From contig CAVECB010000041.1 of NCBI GenBank assembly GCA_963614215.1, forward strand, positions 1 to 11,318: a stretch of DNA of 11,318 bases. Reading direction: 5' to 3'. Positions 1-6,927 of this stretch are shown here, piece by piece. The position numbers and the translations under genes are program-made. Under the pieces are notes generated by a model. The model had not been told where the DNA came from and did not search any database. It worked only from the letters and a program-made list of their open reading frames with translations. Origin of the DNA: CAVAWX01 sp963614215 (GTDB lineage: Bacteria; Actinomycetota; Coriobacteriia; Coriobacteriales; QAMH01). Positions within the stretch are counted from its first letter, which is position 1. The number at the start of each line of letters is the position of its first letter.

Positions 1-57
1 GAACTCCCGACCTTCGGATTAGAAGTCCACTGCTCTATCCAGCTGAGCTACGGGCGC
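1..57 (-). tRNA. tRNA-Arg (anticodon TCT), 3' part cut by window edge
   Basis: Read on the minus strand from position 57, the sequence gives the 5' acceptor strand GCGCCCG (57-51), TA, the D stem GCTC/GAGC with a GG-containing D loop (48-32), the anticodon arm GTGGA-CTTCTAA-TCCGA (30-14), a variable loop, and the T arm start GGGAG-TTC at the window edge. The anticodon TCT (positions 23-21) reads AGA/AGG arginine codons. The 3' half of the T arm, the 3' acceptor strand and the CCA end lie outside the window. The outermost anticodon-stem pair is G/A and the next is a T-G wobble, so the stem rests on three Watson-Crick pairs. I still judge it functional from the overall fold. Confidence 0.9.
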
Positions 58-68
58 ATCGAACGGGA

Positions 69-74
69 ATTGTA
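69..74 (-). promoter_or_regulatory. Candidate -10 box for the tRNA-Arg gene
   Basis: The minus strand carries TACAAT (5 of 6 matches to TATAAT) ending 11 nt before the first tRNA base. This would start transcription a few bases ahead of the mature tRNA. I see no good -35 hexamer at 16-18 nt upstream, so the call rests on the -10 match and its position. Confidence 0.45.
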
Positions 75-110
75 GCGCAAGACGCGGGGGCGCTTTTCGG
101 ACGCGCGGCG

Positions 111-159
111 AAAAAAGGAGCTGCACGACAAAGGGCGGGCGCGCCATGCCCCAGCACTC
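111..159 (-). terminator. Candidate intrinsic terminator after lepB
   Basis: On the minus strand, GAGTGCTG (159-152) can pair with CAGCTC (123-118) if two bases bulge out. A GGGC/GCCC pairing can form inside. This is followed at once by C and six T (116-111). It lies 78 nt past the lepB stop and just ahead of the tRNA promoter, a sensible place to end the ligA-lepB transcript. The long loop and the bulge make the structure imperfect. Confidence 0.3.
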
Positions 160-163
160 TTGC

Positions 164-243
164 CCCGCGCGCCTACTCCGACGCCCCTGCCCGGGCGCAC
201 CTACTCTAGTGCGCCTGTCCCGGGTGTCCCGCGCGCCTACTCC
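164..243. repeat. Imperfect direct repeats around the lepB stop codon
   Basis: The 16-mer CCCGCGCGCCTACTCC occurs exactly at 164-179 and 228-243. A third, diverged copy with GCGCACCTACTCT lies between them, its CCTACTC core at 200-206. The rightmost copy includes the lepB stop and last codons. The middle copy sits in a 7-bp perfect inverted repeat (194-200 with 209-215, loop of 8), which a GT wobble and one more pair extend outwards. No T-tract follows it on either strand, so I do not call it a terminator. Confidence 0.6.
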
Positions 244-1667
244 AGCGAGCCAAAGCTGGACAACGGCCAATAGCGCCAAAAGGCGTGCCCCGTCACGTTT
301 TCCACGGGCACCGAGCCGAACACGCGGCTGTCAAGCGAGTTCGTGCGATTGTCGCCCATCACCCAAATCTCGCCTTCGGGCACCTTGTAGGGGTAGGTGA
401 TGCCGTTGGAGTTGGACAGCGGCTTGCTCTGCTTGCCCTCGGTGTAGGGCTCGTCGAGCTTCTCGCCGTCCACGTAGACCGCCCCGTCACGCAAATCGAC
501 CGTCTGGCCGCCCACCGCAATCACGCGCTTGATGAGCATCTGGCCTTCCTCTTCCTTCGTGCCGTTGAAGGTGACGATCTGGCCTTGCTTGGGCGTGTCG
601 AAGTAGTAGCTGACCTTCTCCGAAAGTATGCGGTCGTCCACCTGCAAAGTGTCTTCCATGGACCCGGACGGGATGTAGTAGTACTCGGCCACGAAGGCGC
701 GCAGGGGAAATATCAAGGCAAGCGCGATGACGAAGATGAGGAGGAACTCCAAGAGAAAGGCGAGCGCCGCACGGGCATGGCCGCCGGTTTTCGCGTAATG
801 GCGCCCCTTGCCCTGGGCGATGGCCTCGTGGTCGGGCTCGGTCAAGACGTTGGCACCGCGGTCTTGCTTCGGGTTCAGCAGCTCGGAGACGTACTCGCGC
901 ATGGTGCGGTCGGCCTCGGGGGCTGCTTTTGGCGCAGGCGTGGTGGGCGCGGAGCCCCTAGGAGCGGCGGTCTTGGGCGCGGCGGTTCTGAGCGTGTCGA
1001 CCTCAGGTGCGCCAGCCCCGGTCCCGGCGGTTTTTGGCGCGAGGGGGATGGTGAAGGGGGCGGCGGGCACGGCGGGTAAAGCCGACGACGCCGCAGATGC
1101 AGATGCCGCAGACCTGGAAAACGCGGGGGCACAAGGGGCTGCGGCGGCCGGCGTGTGCGAGGCAGCAGACGCAACAGACGCGGCAGATGCAGCGGCGGCA
1201 GCTGCAGGTATGGAATGCGCCCCGAGGGCGGGCACGACGCTGTGCGCACCGCACACATCCTCCCCACCGGTGCGGGCGCCTGCTTCATCAACACCCATCT
1301 CACTGGCGCGAACGCCCGCTTCACCAACATGGGCATCCGCTTCACCAGACACGAGCACGCCCGCGCCCGCCTCGTCGCCCCCGCGCCCCTTCAATCTGGA
1401 AAGCGCGGCGCGGCGCACGGCATCGCGCAGCTCGCGTTCGCCGACATGCGCCCCAGACGATGCCTGCGCTGCAAAAGCGGCATGCGACGTCTGCCCCGCG
1501 GCATCGGCGCCGGAAAAAGAAGCAAAACCGGGTTGCGCTGTCAAAACGGGATCCGACGCGCCTGCCCCCGCACCCCCCTCGCGGGCAAGCGAGCGACGCA
1601 AGGCCTCGACCTCGGTGCGGCGACTGCCAAAAGGCGAAGGCGCGGATCTGTCGAAAGGAGCAGGCAT
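237..1667 (-). CDS. lepB: Signal peptidase I with a ~300-residue Ala-rich N-terminal extension
   Basis: This 476-aa protein is a type I (S26) signal peptidase, which cuts signal peptides from exported pre-proteins on the outer face of the membrane. A membrane span covers about residues 301-320. Box B follows with PSGSM, catalytic Ser336 just before Met337. Box D is KRVIAVGG with general-base Lys380. Box E is GDNRTNSLDSR (438-448). Residues 1-295 are low complexity, rich in Ala, Gly, Ser and Pro, with two short charged stretches (about 17-30 and 77-95), and should be cytoplasmic. A signal peptidase of this type usually has about 180-220 residues, so the enzyme occupies only the C-terminal part. 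The start is favoured by GGAGAGG (1685-1679), 11 nt upstream within the last ligA codons, and the 3-nt gap after the ligA stop suggests coupled translation. An internal ATG at 902 (Met256, 221 aa) is the alternative start, with a weaker GAGG 11 nt upstream. Confidence 0.93.
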   Translation of the reverse strand: MPAPFDRSAPSPFGSRRTEVEALRRSLAREGGAGAGASDPVLTAQPGFASFSGADAAGQTSHAAFAAQASSGAHVGERELRDAVRRAALSRLKGRGGDEAGAGVLVSGEADAHVGEAGVRASEMGVDEAGARTGGEDVCGAHSVVPALGAHSIPAAAAAASAASVASAASHTPAAAAPCAPAFSRSAASASAASSALPAVPAAPFTIPLAPKTAGTGAGAPEVDTLRTAAPKTAAPRGSAPTTPAPKAAPEADRTMREYVSELLNPKQDRGANVLTEPDHEAIAQGKGRHYAKTGGHARAALAFLLEFLLIFVIALALIFPLRAFVAEYYYIPSGSMEDTLQVDDRILSEKVSYYFDTPKQGQIVTFNGTKEEEGQMLIKRVIAVGGQTVDLRDGAVYVDGEKLDEPYTEGKQSKPLSNSNGITYPYKVPEGEIWVMGDNRTNSLDSRVFGSVPVENVTGHAFWRYWPLSSFGSLE

Positions 1668-1670
1668 CGG

Positions 1671-3812
1671 CTAGGCGCCCTCTCCCACTTCACCCGTCTC
1701 GATGATGCGCACGAGCGCCGCCTCGTCGAGCACGGGCACGCCCAGTTGCTCGGCTTTCGCCAGCTTGCTGCCGGCACCCGGCCCTGCCACCACGTACGAG
1801 GTCTTCTTCGACACCGAGCCAGACGTCTTGGCGCCCCAACCGCGCAGCAGCTCCTCGGCATCCGTGCGGGCATAGGCCGAAAGCGAGCCGGTCAAGACGA
1901 AGGTAAGGCCGGCCAAAGTCTGCGGCTTTCCCTCCTCGGCGGGCGCGGCCTCCATCTGCAGCCCCGCAGCCCGCAGGCGCTCCACGAGTTTGCGGTTGGC
2001 CTCGACGGAAAAGAAGTCCACGACCGACTGAGCCACGACCTCGCCGATGCCGTCCACCGCGACGAGCGCCTCCACATCGGCGGCCATGAGCGCGTCGATG
2101 TCGGTGAAAACGGACACGATAGCCTCAGCCGTCGTCGCGCCGATGTTGCGTATCCCCAGTCCGAAGAGCACGTGCGCGAAGGGCTGCTCCTTGGAGGCCT
2201 GCACCTGCGCAAGCGCCTTACCGGCCATGAGGTGGCCCAGCACCCGCGGGCTGCCGTCCGCGCGCGGCTCGCCCACCACAAGACGCGCCAGCTCGCCTTC
2301 GCCGAGCGTGTAGTAGTCGGCCACGTCAGAGAGCATGCCGGCCTCGACCAGGCGCTCGATGAGCTTTTGCCCGAAGCCGTCGATGTCGAGCGCCTGACGG
2401 CTGACCCAGTGCGAAAGGCGCGTCAGGACCTGGGCCGGACACTCCGCGCTGTCGCAGCGCAAGATGGCGCCATCGCGATACACCGGCGCGCCGCAGCTCG
2501 GGCAAACTTCAGGCACGGGCACGGACTCGGCGTCGTCCGGGCGCAGGTCGAGAATGGGGCCTACCACCTCGGGGATCACGTCGCCTGCCTTGTGGATGAC
2601 GATGGTGTCGCCGATGCGCACGTCCTTGCGCGCCAGCTCGTCGTAATTGTGCAGGGTCGCACGCGAGACAATGGAGCCGTCCACGCCCGTGGGGTCGAAC
2701 TCGGCCACGGGAGTGAGCGCGCCGGTGCGCCCCACCTGCACCGCGACGCTGCGCAAGACGGTGGTCTTTTCCTCGGGCGGGAACTTGAACGCGATGGCCC
2801 AGCGTGGCGCCTTGGCGGTGAACCCCAGCTGCTCTTGCAAGGCAAAGTCGTCCACCTTCACCACCACGCCGTCGATGTCGTAGCCGAGCGCGTCGCGTTT
2901 CTCGGCCGCCTCGGCGCAAAAATCGTGGACGGCCCGCTCGTCATCCACGAGACGGATGTTGGGGTTGACGGAAAAGCCCGCCACGCGCAGCCAGTCAAGC
3001 AGCTCGTGCTGGCTTTCCACAGGCAGCTGTGCGGGGTCGGCCGCGGCGTAGAGAAAGGTGGCCAGGTCGCGTCCGGCCGTCACGCCCGGATCCTTTTGGC
3101 GCAGCGAGCCTGCGGCGGCGTTGCGGCAGTTGGCAAAGGGGCGCTTCAGCTTCAGCTTCCTGCCCACGACCTCGCCTGCCTCCACATGGGCGTTGTGGTC
3201 GAGTATCTCGTCGTTTTCGGCGGCCACCTGCGCGTTTAGGCGCTCGAAAGACGCGCGCGGCATATAGCACTCGCCGCGCAGCTCTATGGGGCTGGTGAAG
3301 GCGAGCGCCCCGCTTTCAAACGAGAGCTGGTCTGGCACGTCGTTTACCCGCCGGATGTTTTCCGTGATGTCTTCGCCTGTGCGCCCGTCGCCGCGCGTGG
3401 CGGCGCGCACGAGACGCCCCATGTCGTAGGTGAGCGCAATTGAAGAGCCGTCAATCTTCAGCTCGCAGCAGTAGCGCGGGGAAAAGCCAAGAGCCTCGTG
3501 CGTGCGGGCCAGCCAGGCGTCGAGCTCTTCGAGACCCATCGCGTCTTCAAGCGAGTACATGCGCACCGCGTGCTCGACGGGCTCAAAGCTGGCAGAGACT
3601 GCGCCGCCGACCTTTTGCGTCGGGCTGTCTGCATCCACGAGGGCAGGCCAGGCGGCTTCCAGCTCTTCCAGCTCGCGCTCCAGCGAATCGTAGGCCGCAT
3701 CGGACAGCTCGGGCGCGTCGTCTTGGTAGTACTGCTCGCGGGCGCGCTCGATTGTCGCGCGCAGCTCGGCGGCGCGCTCTCTCACGTCGTTGGGTATCTC
3801 GGGTGCAGGCAC
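1671..3812 (-). CDS. ligA: NAD+-dependent DNA ligase
   Basis: This 713-aa protein seals nicks in duplex DNA using NAD+, in replication and repair. Domains in order: domain Ia with the YYQDD and DSPTQKVGG stretches, then the adenylation domain with the nucleophile Lys119 in CELKIDG, and TRGDGRTGEDIT, DIDGVVVKVD and RWAIAFKFPPE. An OB fold follows. A zinc finger has Cys437, Cys440, Cys453 and Cys458 (CPSC...CDSAECP). Helix-hairpin-helix repeats cover about 470-600 and a BRCT domain about 631-706. The usual length is about 670. The excess includes some 22 residues before FANCRNAAAGSLRQ (about 196-222) and about 11 near 517-527. I chose the GTG at 3812 because AGAGGA lies 9 nt upstream and the family-like sequence begins there. 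The frame stays open upstream to a GTG at 3959, but those 49 residues look unlike any ligase N terminus. It is probably cotranscribed with lepB. Confidence 0.96.
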   Translation of the reverse strand: MPAPEIPNDVRERAAELRATIERAREQYYQDDAPELSDAAYDSLERELEELEAAWPALVDADSPTQKVGGAVSASFEPVEHAVRMYSLEDAMGLEELDAWLARTHEALGFSPRYCCELKIDGSSIALTYDMGRLVRAATRGDGRTGEDITENIRRVNDVPDQLSFESGALAFTSPIELRGECYMPRASFERLNAQVAAENDEILDHNAHVEAGEVVGRKLKLKRPFANCRNAAAGSLRQKDPGVTAGRDLATFLYAAADPAQLPVESQHELLDWLRVAGFSVNPNIRLVDDERAVHDFCAEAAEKRDALGYDIDGVVVKVDDFALQEQLGFTAKAPRWAIAFKFPPEEKTTVLRSVAVQVGRTGALTPVAEFDPTGVDGSIVSRATLHNYDELARKDVRIGDTIVIHKAGDVIPEVVGPILDLRPDDAESVPVPEVCPSCGAPVYRDGAILRCDSAECPAQVLTRLSHWVSRQALDIDGFGQKLIERLVEAGMLSDVADYYTLGEGELARLVVGEPRADGSPRVLGHLMAGKALAQVQASKEQPFAHVLFGLGIRNIGATTAEAIVSVFTDIDALMAADVEALVAVDGIGEVVAQSVVDFFSVEANRKLVERLRAAGLQMEAAPAEEGKPQTLAGLTFVLTGSLSAYARTDAEELLRGWGAKTSGSVSKKTSYVVAGPGAGSKLAKAEQLGVPVLDEAALVRIIETGEVGEGA

Positions 3813-3821
3813 CTCGGTATG

Positions 3822-3827
3822 TCCTCT
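3822..3827 (-). promoter_or_regulatory. Ribosome binding site that fixes the ligA GTG start
   Basis: AGAGGA on the minus strand lies 9 nt before the GTG at 3812. It is the main reason to prefer this start over the upstream GTG at 3959 or the ATG at 3908 in the same open frame. Confidence 0.6.
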
Positions 3828-3899
3828 CAATCGCGTGTGGGCAAAGCACGGGCACAGGTACGGGCGCGAAAAATTGGACGCGCACAGCGCACAGCGCGG

Positions 3900-3914
3900 C
3901 TTTGCCATGCAAAG
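3900..3914. promoter_or_regulatory. Perfect inverted repeat upstream of ligA, possible operator
   Basis: CTTTGC-CAT-GCAAAG is a 6-bp perfect dyad with a 3-nt centre, about 88 nt before the ligA GTG in the 195-bp aroE-ligA spacer. The form fits a dimeric regulator site, but I cannot match it to a known motif and see no clear -35/-10 pair beside it. Chance is possible. Confidence 0.25.
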
Positions 3915-3968
3915 GCACAGGATAACCTTATGGCGCGGCGTGGGCGCACGGCGCGGCACAACTCACCG

Positions 3969-3999
3969 AAAAACCGCGACAGACGGGCGCAGTGCCTGT
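3969..3999 (-). terminator. Weak candidate terminator after aroE
   Basis: On the minus strand, ACAGGC (3999-3994) pairs with GTCTGT (3984-3979), six pairs including one G-T, around a 9-nt loop. After CGCGG comes a run of five T (3973-3969). It starts 8 nt past the aroE stop and would end the alaS-to-aroE transcript. The weak stem and the offset T-run keep the call tentative. Confidence 0.3.
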
Positions 4000-4007
4000 G
4001 GGCTTGG

Positions 4008-4976
4008 CTAGGCGGTGGCGGCGCGGCGCATGACCTCGCGGGGCACCTCCACGCAAAGCCCCATCGCGCGCGCCCATATCTCGACGGAAAGCGCCGCCTG
4101 CTCGACGAGCATCTCCAGCCCGTCGATGGCATGCGCCCCCCGCTCGCGCGCGCCTGCCACGAGCGCCGTGGTGCCGTGCGCATAGACCACATCGAGCACG
4201 ACCTGGCCTTCGTGAAAGAGCGCCGTGTCCACGACGGGCGCGTCCCCCGCCTTCATCCCACGCGGCGTCGCGTCCACAAAGATGTCGGCCGCCGGCACAG
4301 CATGCGCCGCGTCCGCATACCCCACCCCTGCCAGCTCGCAGCGGCTCGCATGCGGCAGGTGCGCCCGGATGCGCTCGGCAGCTGCGGCGGCCTTGGCCGG
4401 CTCGCGGGAAAAGAGCGTTACGCGGGCGGCCTTTTTCTCGGCTAAGGCGCAGGCGATGGCCAGCGAGGTGGGGCCGGTCCCGCACACGCAGGCCTCTCGC
4501 CCGCGCAAGTCCATGCGCCCCGCGCGCTCCACGGCGCCCGCCGCGCCGGCTCCGTCGGTGTTGTAGCCCACCAGCTCGAAGCCCTCGCGCACAAGCACGT
4601 TGGCTCCGCCTGCCACCTCGGCAGACACATCAAGCGAATCGGCTGAGGCCGCTGCGAGGCGCTTGTAGGGCATGGTCACGTTCATCCCCCGGTAGCGCCC
4701 CGTGCGCACGAGGGCGATTTGGCGAGCCGCCGCGTCCTCGTCGGCGCAGCGCACGGCCGCATAGCTCCACGTGGCAAACAGCGCTGTCTCGGCGGCAAGC
4801 GTGCGGTAGAGGTGGTTGTGCATGCGCGGGGAAAGCGAATGCGCCACAGGGTCGCCTATGAGCACGAACTCGCGCACCGTCTCGTCGGGCCGTACCACCT
4901 CGCTGCTCACTGGCTGCGCCGTTTCACCAGCCCGCGCGTCTGGCGCCCCTGTTTTCCCACCTTCTGCAAACGACAT
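4008..4976 (-). CDS. aroE: Shikimate dehydrogenase
   Basis: This 322-aa protein reduces 3-dehydroshikimate to shikimate with NADPH, a step in making chorismate and the aromatic amino acids. The substrate site is visible as HSLSP (Ser47, Ser49), NVTMPYK (99-105, catalytic Lys105) and GYNTDG (catalytic Asp141). The C-terminal lobe has a Rossmann fold with CGTGPTSLA (166-174), then VDATPRGM, DVVYAHGTT and DGLEMLVEQA, the usual AroE ending. Two motifs drift from the common form: GTGPTS replaces the frequent GAGGA(A/S), and VDATPRGM has Asp where NATP/NATS is typical. About 35 residues precede the conserved core, so it is longer than the usual 270-290. The ATG at 4976 is preferred because AAAGGA (4989-4984) lies 7 nt upstream. 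The ATG at 4982 is only 1 nt from it. yqeG is 45 nt upstream. Confidence 0.93.
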   Translation of the reverse strand: MSFAEGGKTGAPDARAGETAQPVSSEVVRPDETVREFVLIGDPVAHSLSPRMHNHLYRTLAAETALFATWSYAAVRCADEDAAARQIALVRTGRYRGMNVTMPYKRLAAASADSLDVSAEVAGGANVLVREGFELVGYNTDGAGAAGAVERAGRMDLRGREACVCGTGPTSLAIACALAEKKAARVTLFSREPAKAAAAAERIRAHLPHASRCELAGVGYADAAHAVPAADIFVDATPRGMKAGDAPVVDTALFHEGQVVLDVVYAHGTTALVAGARERGAHAIDGLEMLVEQAALSVEIWARAMGLCVEVPREVMRRAATA

Positions 4977-4983
4977 GCGCATA

Positions 4984-4989
4984 TCCTTT
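4984..4989 (-). promoter_or_regulatory. Ribosome binding site that decides between two aroE ATGs
   Basis: AAAGGA on the minus strand is 1 nt from the ATG at 4982 but 7 nt from the ATG at 4976. Normal spacing supports the second one. Confidence 0.6.
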
Positions 4990-5021
4990 CACCATCTCGC
5001 CAAAACAGCCCAGCACACCCC

Positions 5022-5561
5022 CTACAGCAGCGCCGGCTTATCCTCGTCGGCCGAAAACGCGGGCGGCCCTCCGACAGGCTCCAGCCCGCGCAAGAAGAAG
5101 CGGTCGAGCTTGCGCAAAATCTTTGTGTGCCGCAGGTCTTGCGCCACCAGCGGCGTGACCAGCAGGGCGCGCATCCCGGCTAAGTGCGCCCCGATCACGT
5201 CGGTGAAGCTCTGGTCGCCCACTACCACGCACTCCCGGCGGCGCGTTCCCGTGCGCTTGCGCGCCTTAATAAATCCGTGCGGCAGCGGCTTCAATGCCCG
5301 CCCCACGAAGGGCAGCCCCAAATCGTCGGCCGCGTTCACCACGCGCTCGTGCCAGTTGTTCGAGAGCAGGCAGATGGAAAACCCCGCATTCACCGCCCCC
5401 TTCACCCATGCGCGCAGGTTTTCGGGCACCTCGCGCTCGGTCCTGGGCAAAATCGTGTTGTCCACGTCGAGCACTATGCCGCGTACCCCGGCCGCAGCAA
5501 GCGCGTCTAGGTCGATGTCGAGCACGGAGACGTGGTAGGCGTCTGGTCTGAACAAATGCAC
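5022..5561 (-). CDS. yqeG: YqeG-family HAD IIIA phosphatase
   Basis: This 179-aa protein belongs to the YqeG family of HAD superfamily phosphatases. The family is related to Gep4-type phosphatidylglycerophosphate phosphatases, so a phospholipid substrate is possible but not shown here. Visible HAD motifs are LDVDNT (Asp32 nucleophile, Asp34 acid/base), LLSNN (Ser67, motif II), ALKPLPHGF (Lys91) and VVGDQSFTDVIGA (Asp116, Asp121, motif III/IV). I chose the GTG at 5561 because the protein then opens with HLFRPDAYHVSV, as family members do, and GAGGA lies 13 nt upstream, a rather long spacing. A GTG at 5624 would add 21 Arg-rich residues and overlap the end of mltG by 22 nt. In Bacillus subtilis, yqeG is also a near neighbour of aroE, which supports the identity. 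Confidence 0.9.
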   Translation of the reverse strand: MHLFRPDAYHVSVLDIDLDALAAAGVRGIVLDVDNTILPRTEREVPENLRAWVKGAVNAGFSICLLSNNWHERVVNAADDLGLPFVGRALKPLPHGFIKARKRTGTRRRECVVVGDQSFTDVIGAHLAGMRALLVTPLVAQDLRHTKILRKLDRFFLRGLEPVGGPPAFSADEDKPALL

Positions 5562-5602
5562 GGCAGTTCGGCTTTCCTCGCGTCCTCGCTTCGGCGCGCG
5601 CC

Positions 5603-6919
5603 TCAGCTGTTCTCGGCGGCCCACGCCTCGTTGAAGGAGGCGTCGTCGTCGAAAAACTTCACCTTGTCGTCTTTGGTCGAGTAGAAGAAGTAGAGGTAAC
5701 TCGCCTGGCTGGGGTTTGCCGCCGCCTGAAGCGCCGCCAGGCTCGGGTTGCAGATGGGACCGGGCGGCAGGCCGCGGCTTTGCGGGTTGCGCGTGTTGTA
5801 AGGGCTGGTCGAGGCGAGGTCTTCGGTGGTCAGGTCCTCGGTCAGCTCCTTGCCCACGGCATAGTAGGTGGTCACGTCGCTACCGAGGGCCATGCCGGCG
5901 TGCAGACGGTTGTAGAACACGGCGGCGATGTCGGCCATGTCGTCTTGGGAGCGCGACTCCTTTTCCACGATGGAGGCCAAGACGAGCACGTCGTGCGCGT
6001 CGAGGTTCTTCGACTTCGCATAGGTCATGTCCACGGCGGAAAACTCGCTGCGATACTGGTCGAGCATCATGCGCACGATGTCGTCGGCAGTCGAGCCGTC
6101 CGGCACGGTGTAGGTCTTGGGGAAAAGGTAGCCTTCCAGCGAGCCGTCGTAGGCGCCGCTGGTAAAGGAGTAGTCGGTCGCGTACTCGCCCGCCTTCTTC
6201 GTCTGCGCGTAGAAGGCGTCGGCGGAAACGTCGGTCGCGTCGGCCACGCGCTCGGCTATCTGGCGCGCCGTCAGGCCTTCGGGCACGGACAGGGTGGCGC
6301 CCGTCTTTCCGCCCGCTTCGAGGGCCGCGATAATCTCGTCGGTGGAGGCGCCGCCGGTGAAGGTGTAGGTGCCGGGGCGCAAATCGCCATCCGCGCCCGC
6401 AGCGGCCACTGCAGACGAAAACGCCGATGCCGAGGAGATGACCTTGGCGTCTTCGAGAATCTGGCCTATCTGCTTGGCGCCGGCNNNNNNNNNNNNNNNN
6501 NNNNNNNNNNNNNNNNNNNNNNNNNNNNNNNNNNNNNNNNNNNNNNNNNNNNNNNNNNNNNNNNNNNNNNNNNNNNNNNNNNNNNNNNNNNNNNNNNNNN
6601 NNNNNNNNNNNNNNNNNNNNNNNNNNCCGCGCCCGCCGCGCCCGCGCCCGCCGTGCCCACGCCCGCCGCCGCGCTTCTCGTGCGCGTGGGCGACGACGCT
6701 TTCTCTGCTGTGGGCACCCGCATAGACGCCCGCGCCACCTTCCACGCTGCGAGCCGCGCTTGCGGTACGAACCGAATGCGCACCGCGTGTGCCGCGAGCA
6801 TCGTTTGCGGGACGCGTCGAATGCGTCGGGGCTGCCGGCTGCGCAGCTTGTGCCGGGCGCGCCTGCTGCGTCGGATGCGCCGAATGCGCCCCGTGCGCAG
6901 ATTGTTTGTAGTCGGGCAT
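5603..6919 (-). CDS. mltG: Endolytic murein transglycosylase MltG, interrupted by an assembly gap
   Basis: MltG (YceG-like) is a membrane-anchored lytic transglycosylase that cuts new glycan strands and helps set their length. The reading frame has 438 codons if the N-run length is right. Residues 146-438 form the known domain: a LysM-like part (RPGTYTFTGG, SVPEGLTARQIAERV), LEGYLFPKTY (261-270), the catalytic Glu in ASIVEKE (315-321), VFYNRLHAGMALGSD, and the ending SPYNTRNPQSRGLPPGPICNP. Residues 1-97 are low complexity, rich in Ala, His, Ser and Thr, and end in an RG-rich basic stretch (82-97). That fits a cytoplasmic segment just before a membrane span. The span itself must lie in the unread codons 98-145. 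AGGGGA precedes the ATG by 4 nt and overlaps the ruvX stop, so translation is probably coupled. Identity is certain; the N-terminal half is less sure. Confidence 0.92.
   Translation of the reverse strand: MPDYKQSAHGAHSAHPTQQARPAQAAQPAAPTHSTRPANDARGTRGAHSVRTASAARSVEGGAGVYAGAHSRESVVAHAHEKRGGGRGHGGRGRGGRXXXXXXXXXXXXXXXXXXXXXXXXXXXXXXXXXXXXXXXXXXXXXXXXAGAKQIGQILEDAKVISSASAFSSAVAAAGADGDLRPGTYTFTGGASTDEIIAALEAGGKTGATLSVPEGLTARQIAERVADATDVSADAFYAQTKKAGEYATDYSFTSGAYDGSLEGYLFPKTYTVPDGSTADDIVRMMLDQYRSEFSAVDMTYAKSKNLDAHDVLVLASIVEKESRSQDDMADIAAVFYNRLHAGMALGSDVTTYYAVGKELTEDLTTEDLASTSPYNTRNPQSRGLPPGPICNPSLAALQAAANPSQASYLYFFYSTKDDKVKFFDDDASFNEAWAAENS
6485..6626. other. Run of 142 undetermined bases inside mltG
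   Basis: All 142 bases are N. The right flank (from 6627) is a GC-rich simple repeat of CCCGCCG-like units encoding the RG-rich stretch, which is hard to sequence and assemble. Both flanks share the mltG frame across this exact length, although 142 is not a multiple of 3. The run covers the expected membrane anchor. Confidence 0.99.
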
Positions 6920-6927
6920 CCTGTCCC

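Noticed and set aside
1..57. tRNA-Arg as an attachment site for an integrated element
   Set aside because: The window shows no integrase, no repeat of the tRNA 3' end and no foreign genes, and that 3' end is outside the window.
192..217. A 9-pair hairpin downstream of lepB
   Set aside because: No T-tract follows it on either strand, so it is unlikely to be an intrinsic terminator. It is treated as part of the local repeat cluster.
1155..3239. A 694-codon plus-strand open frame opposite lepB and ligA
   Set aside because: The same antisense shadow effect. The ligA and lepB motifs on the minus strand account for the region.
3813..3959. A longer ligA with 49 more N-terminal residues, including Cys pairs that resemble a zinc finger
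   Set aside because: These residues do not resemble any ligase N terminus, and a well-spaced AGAGGA favours the GTG at 3812.
5562..5624. A longer YqeG starting at the GTG at 5624 inside mltG
   Set aside because: The extra 21 Arg-rich residues lack family likeness, and no properly spaced ribosome site precedes that GTG.
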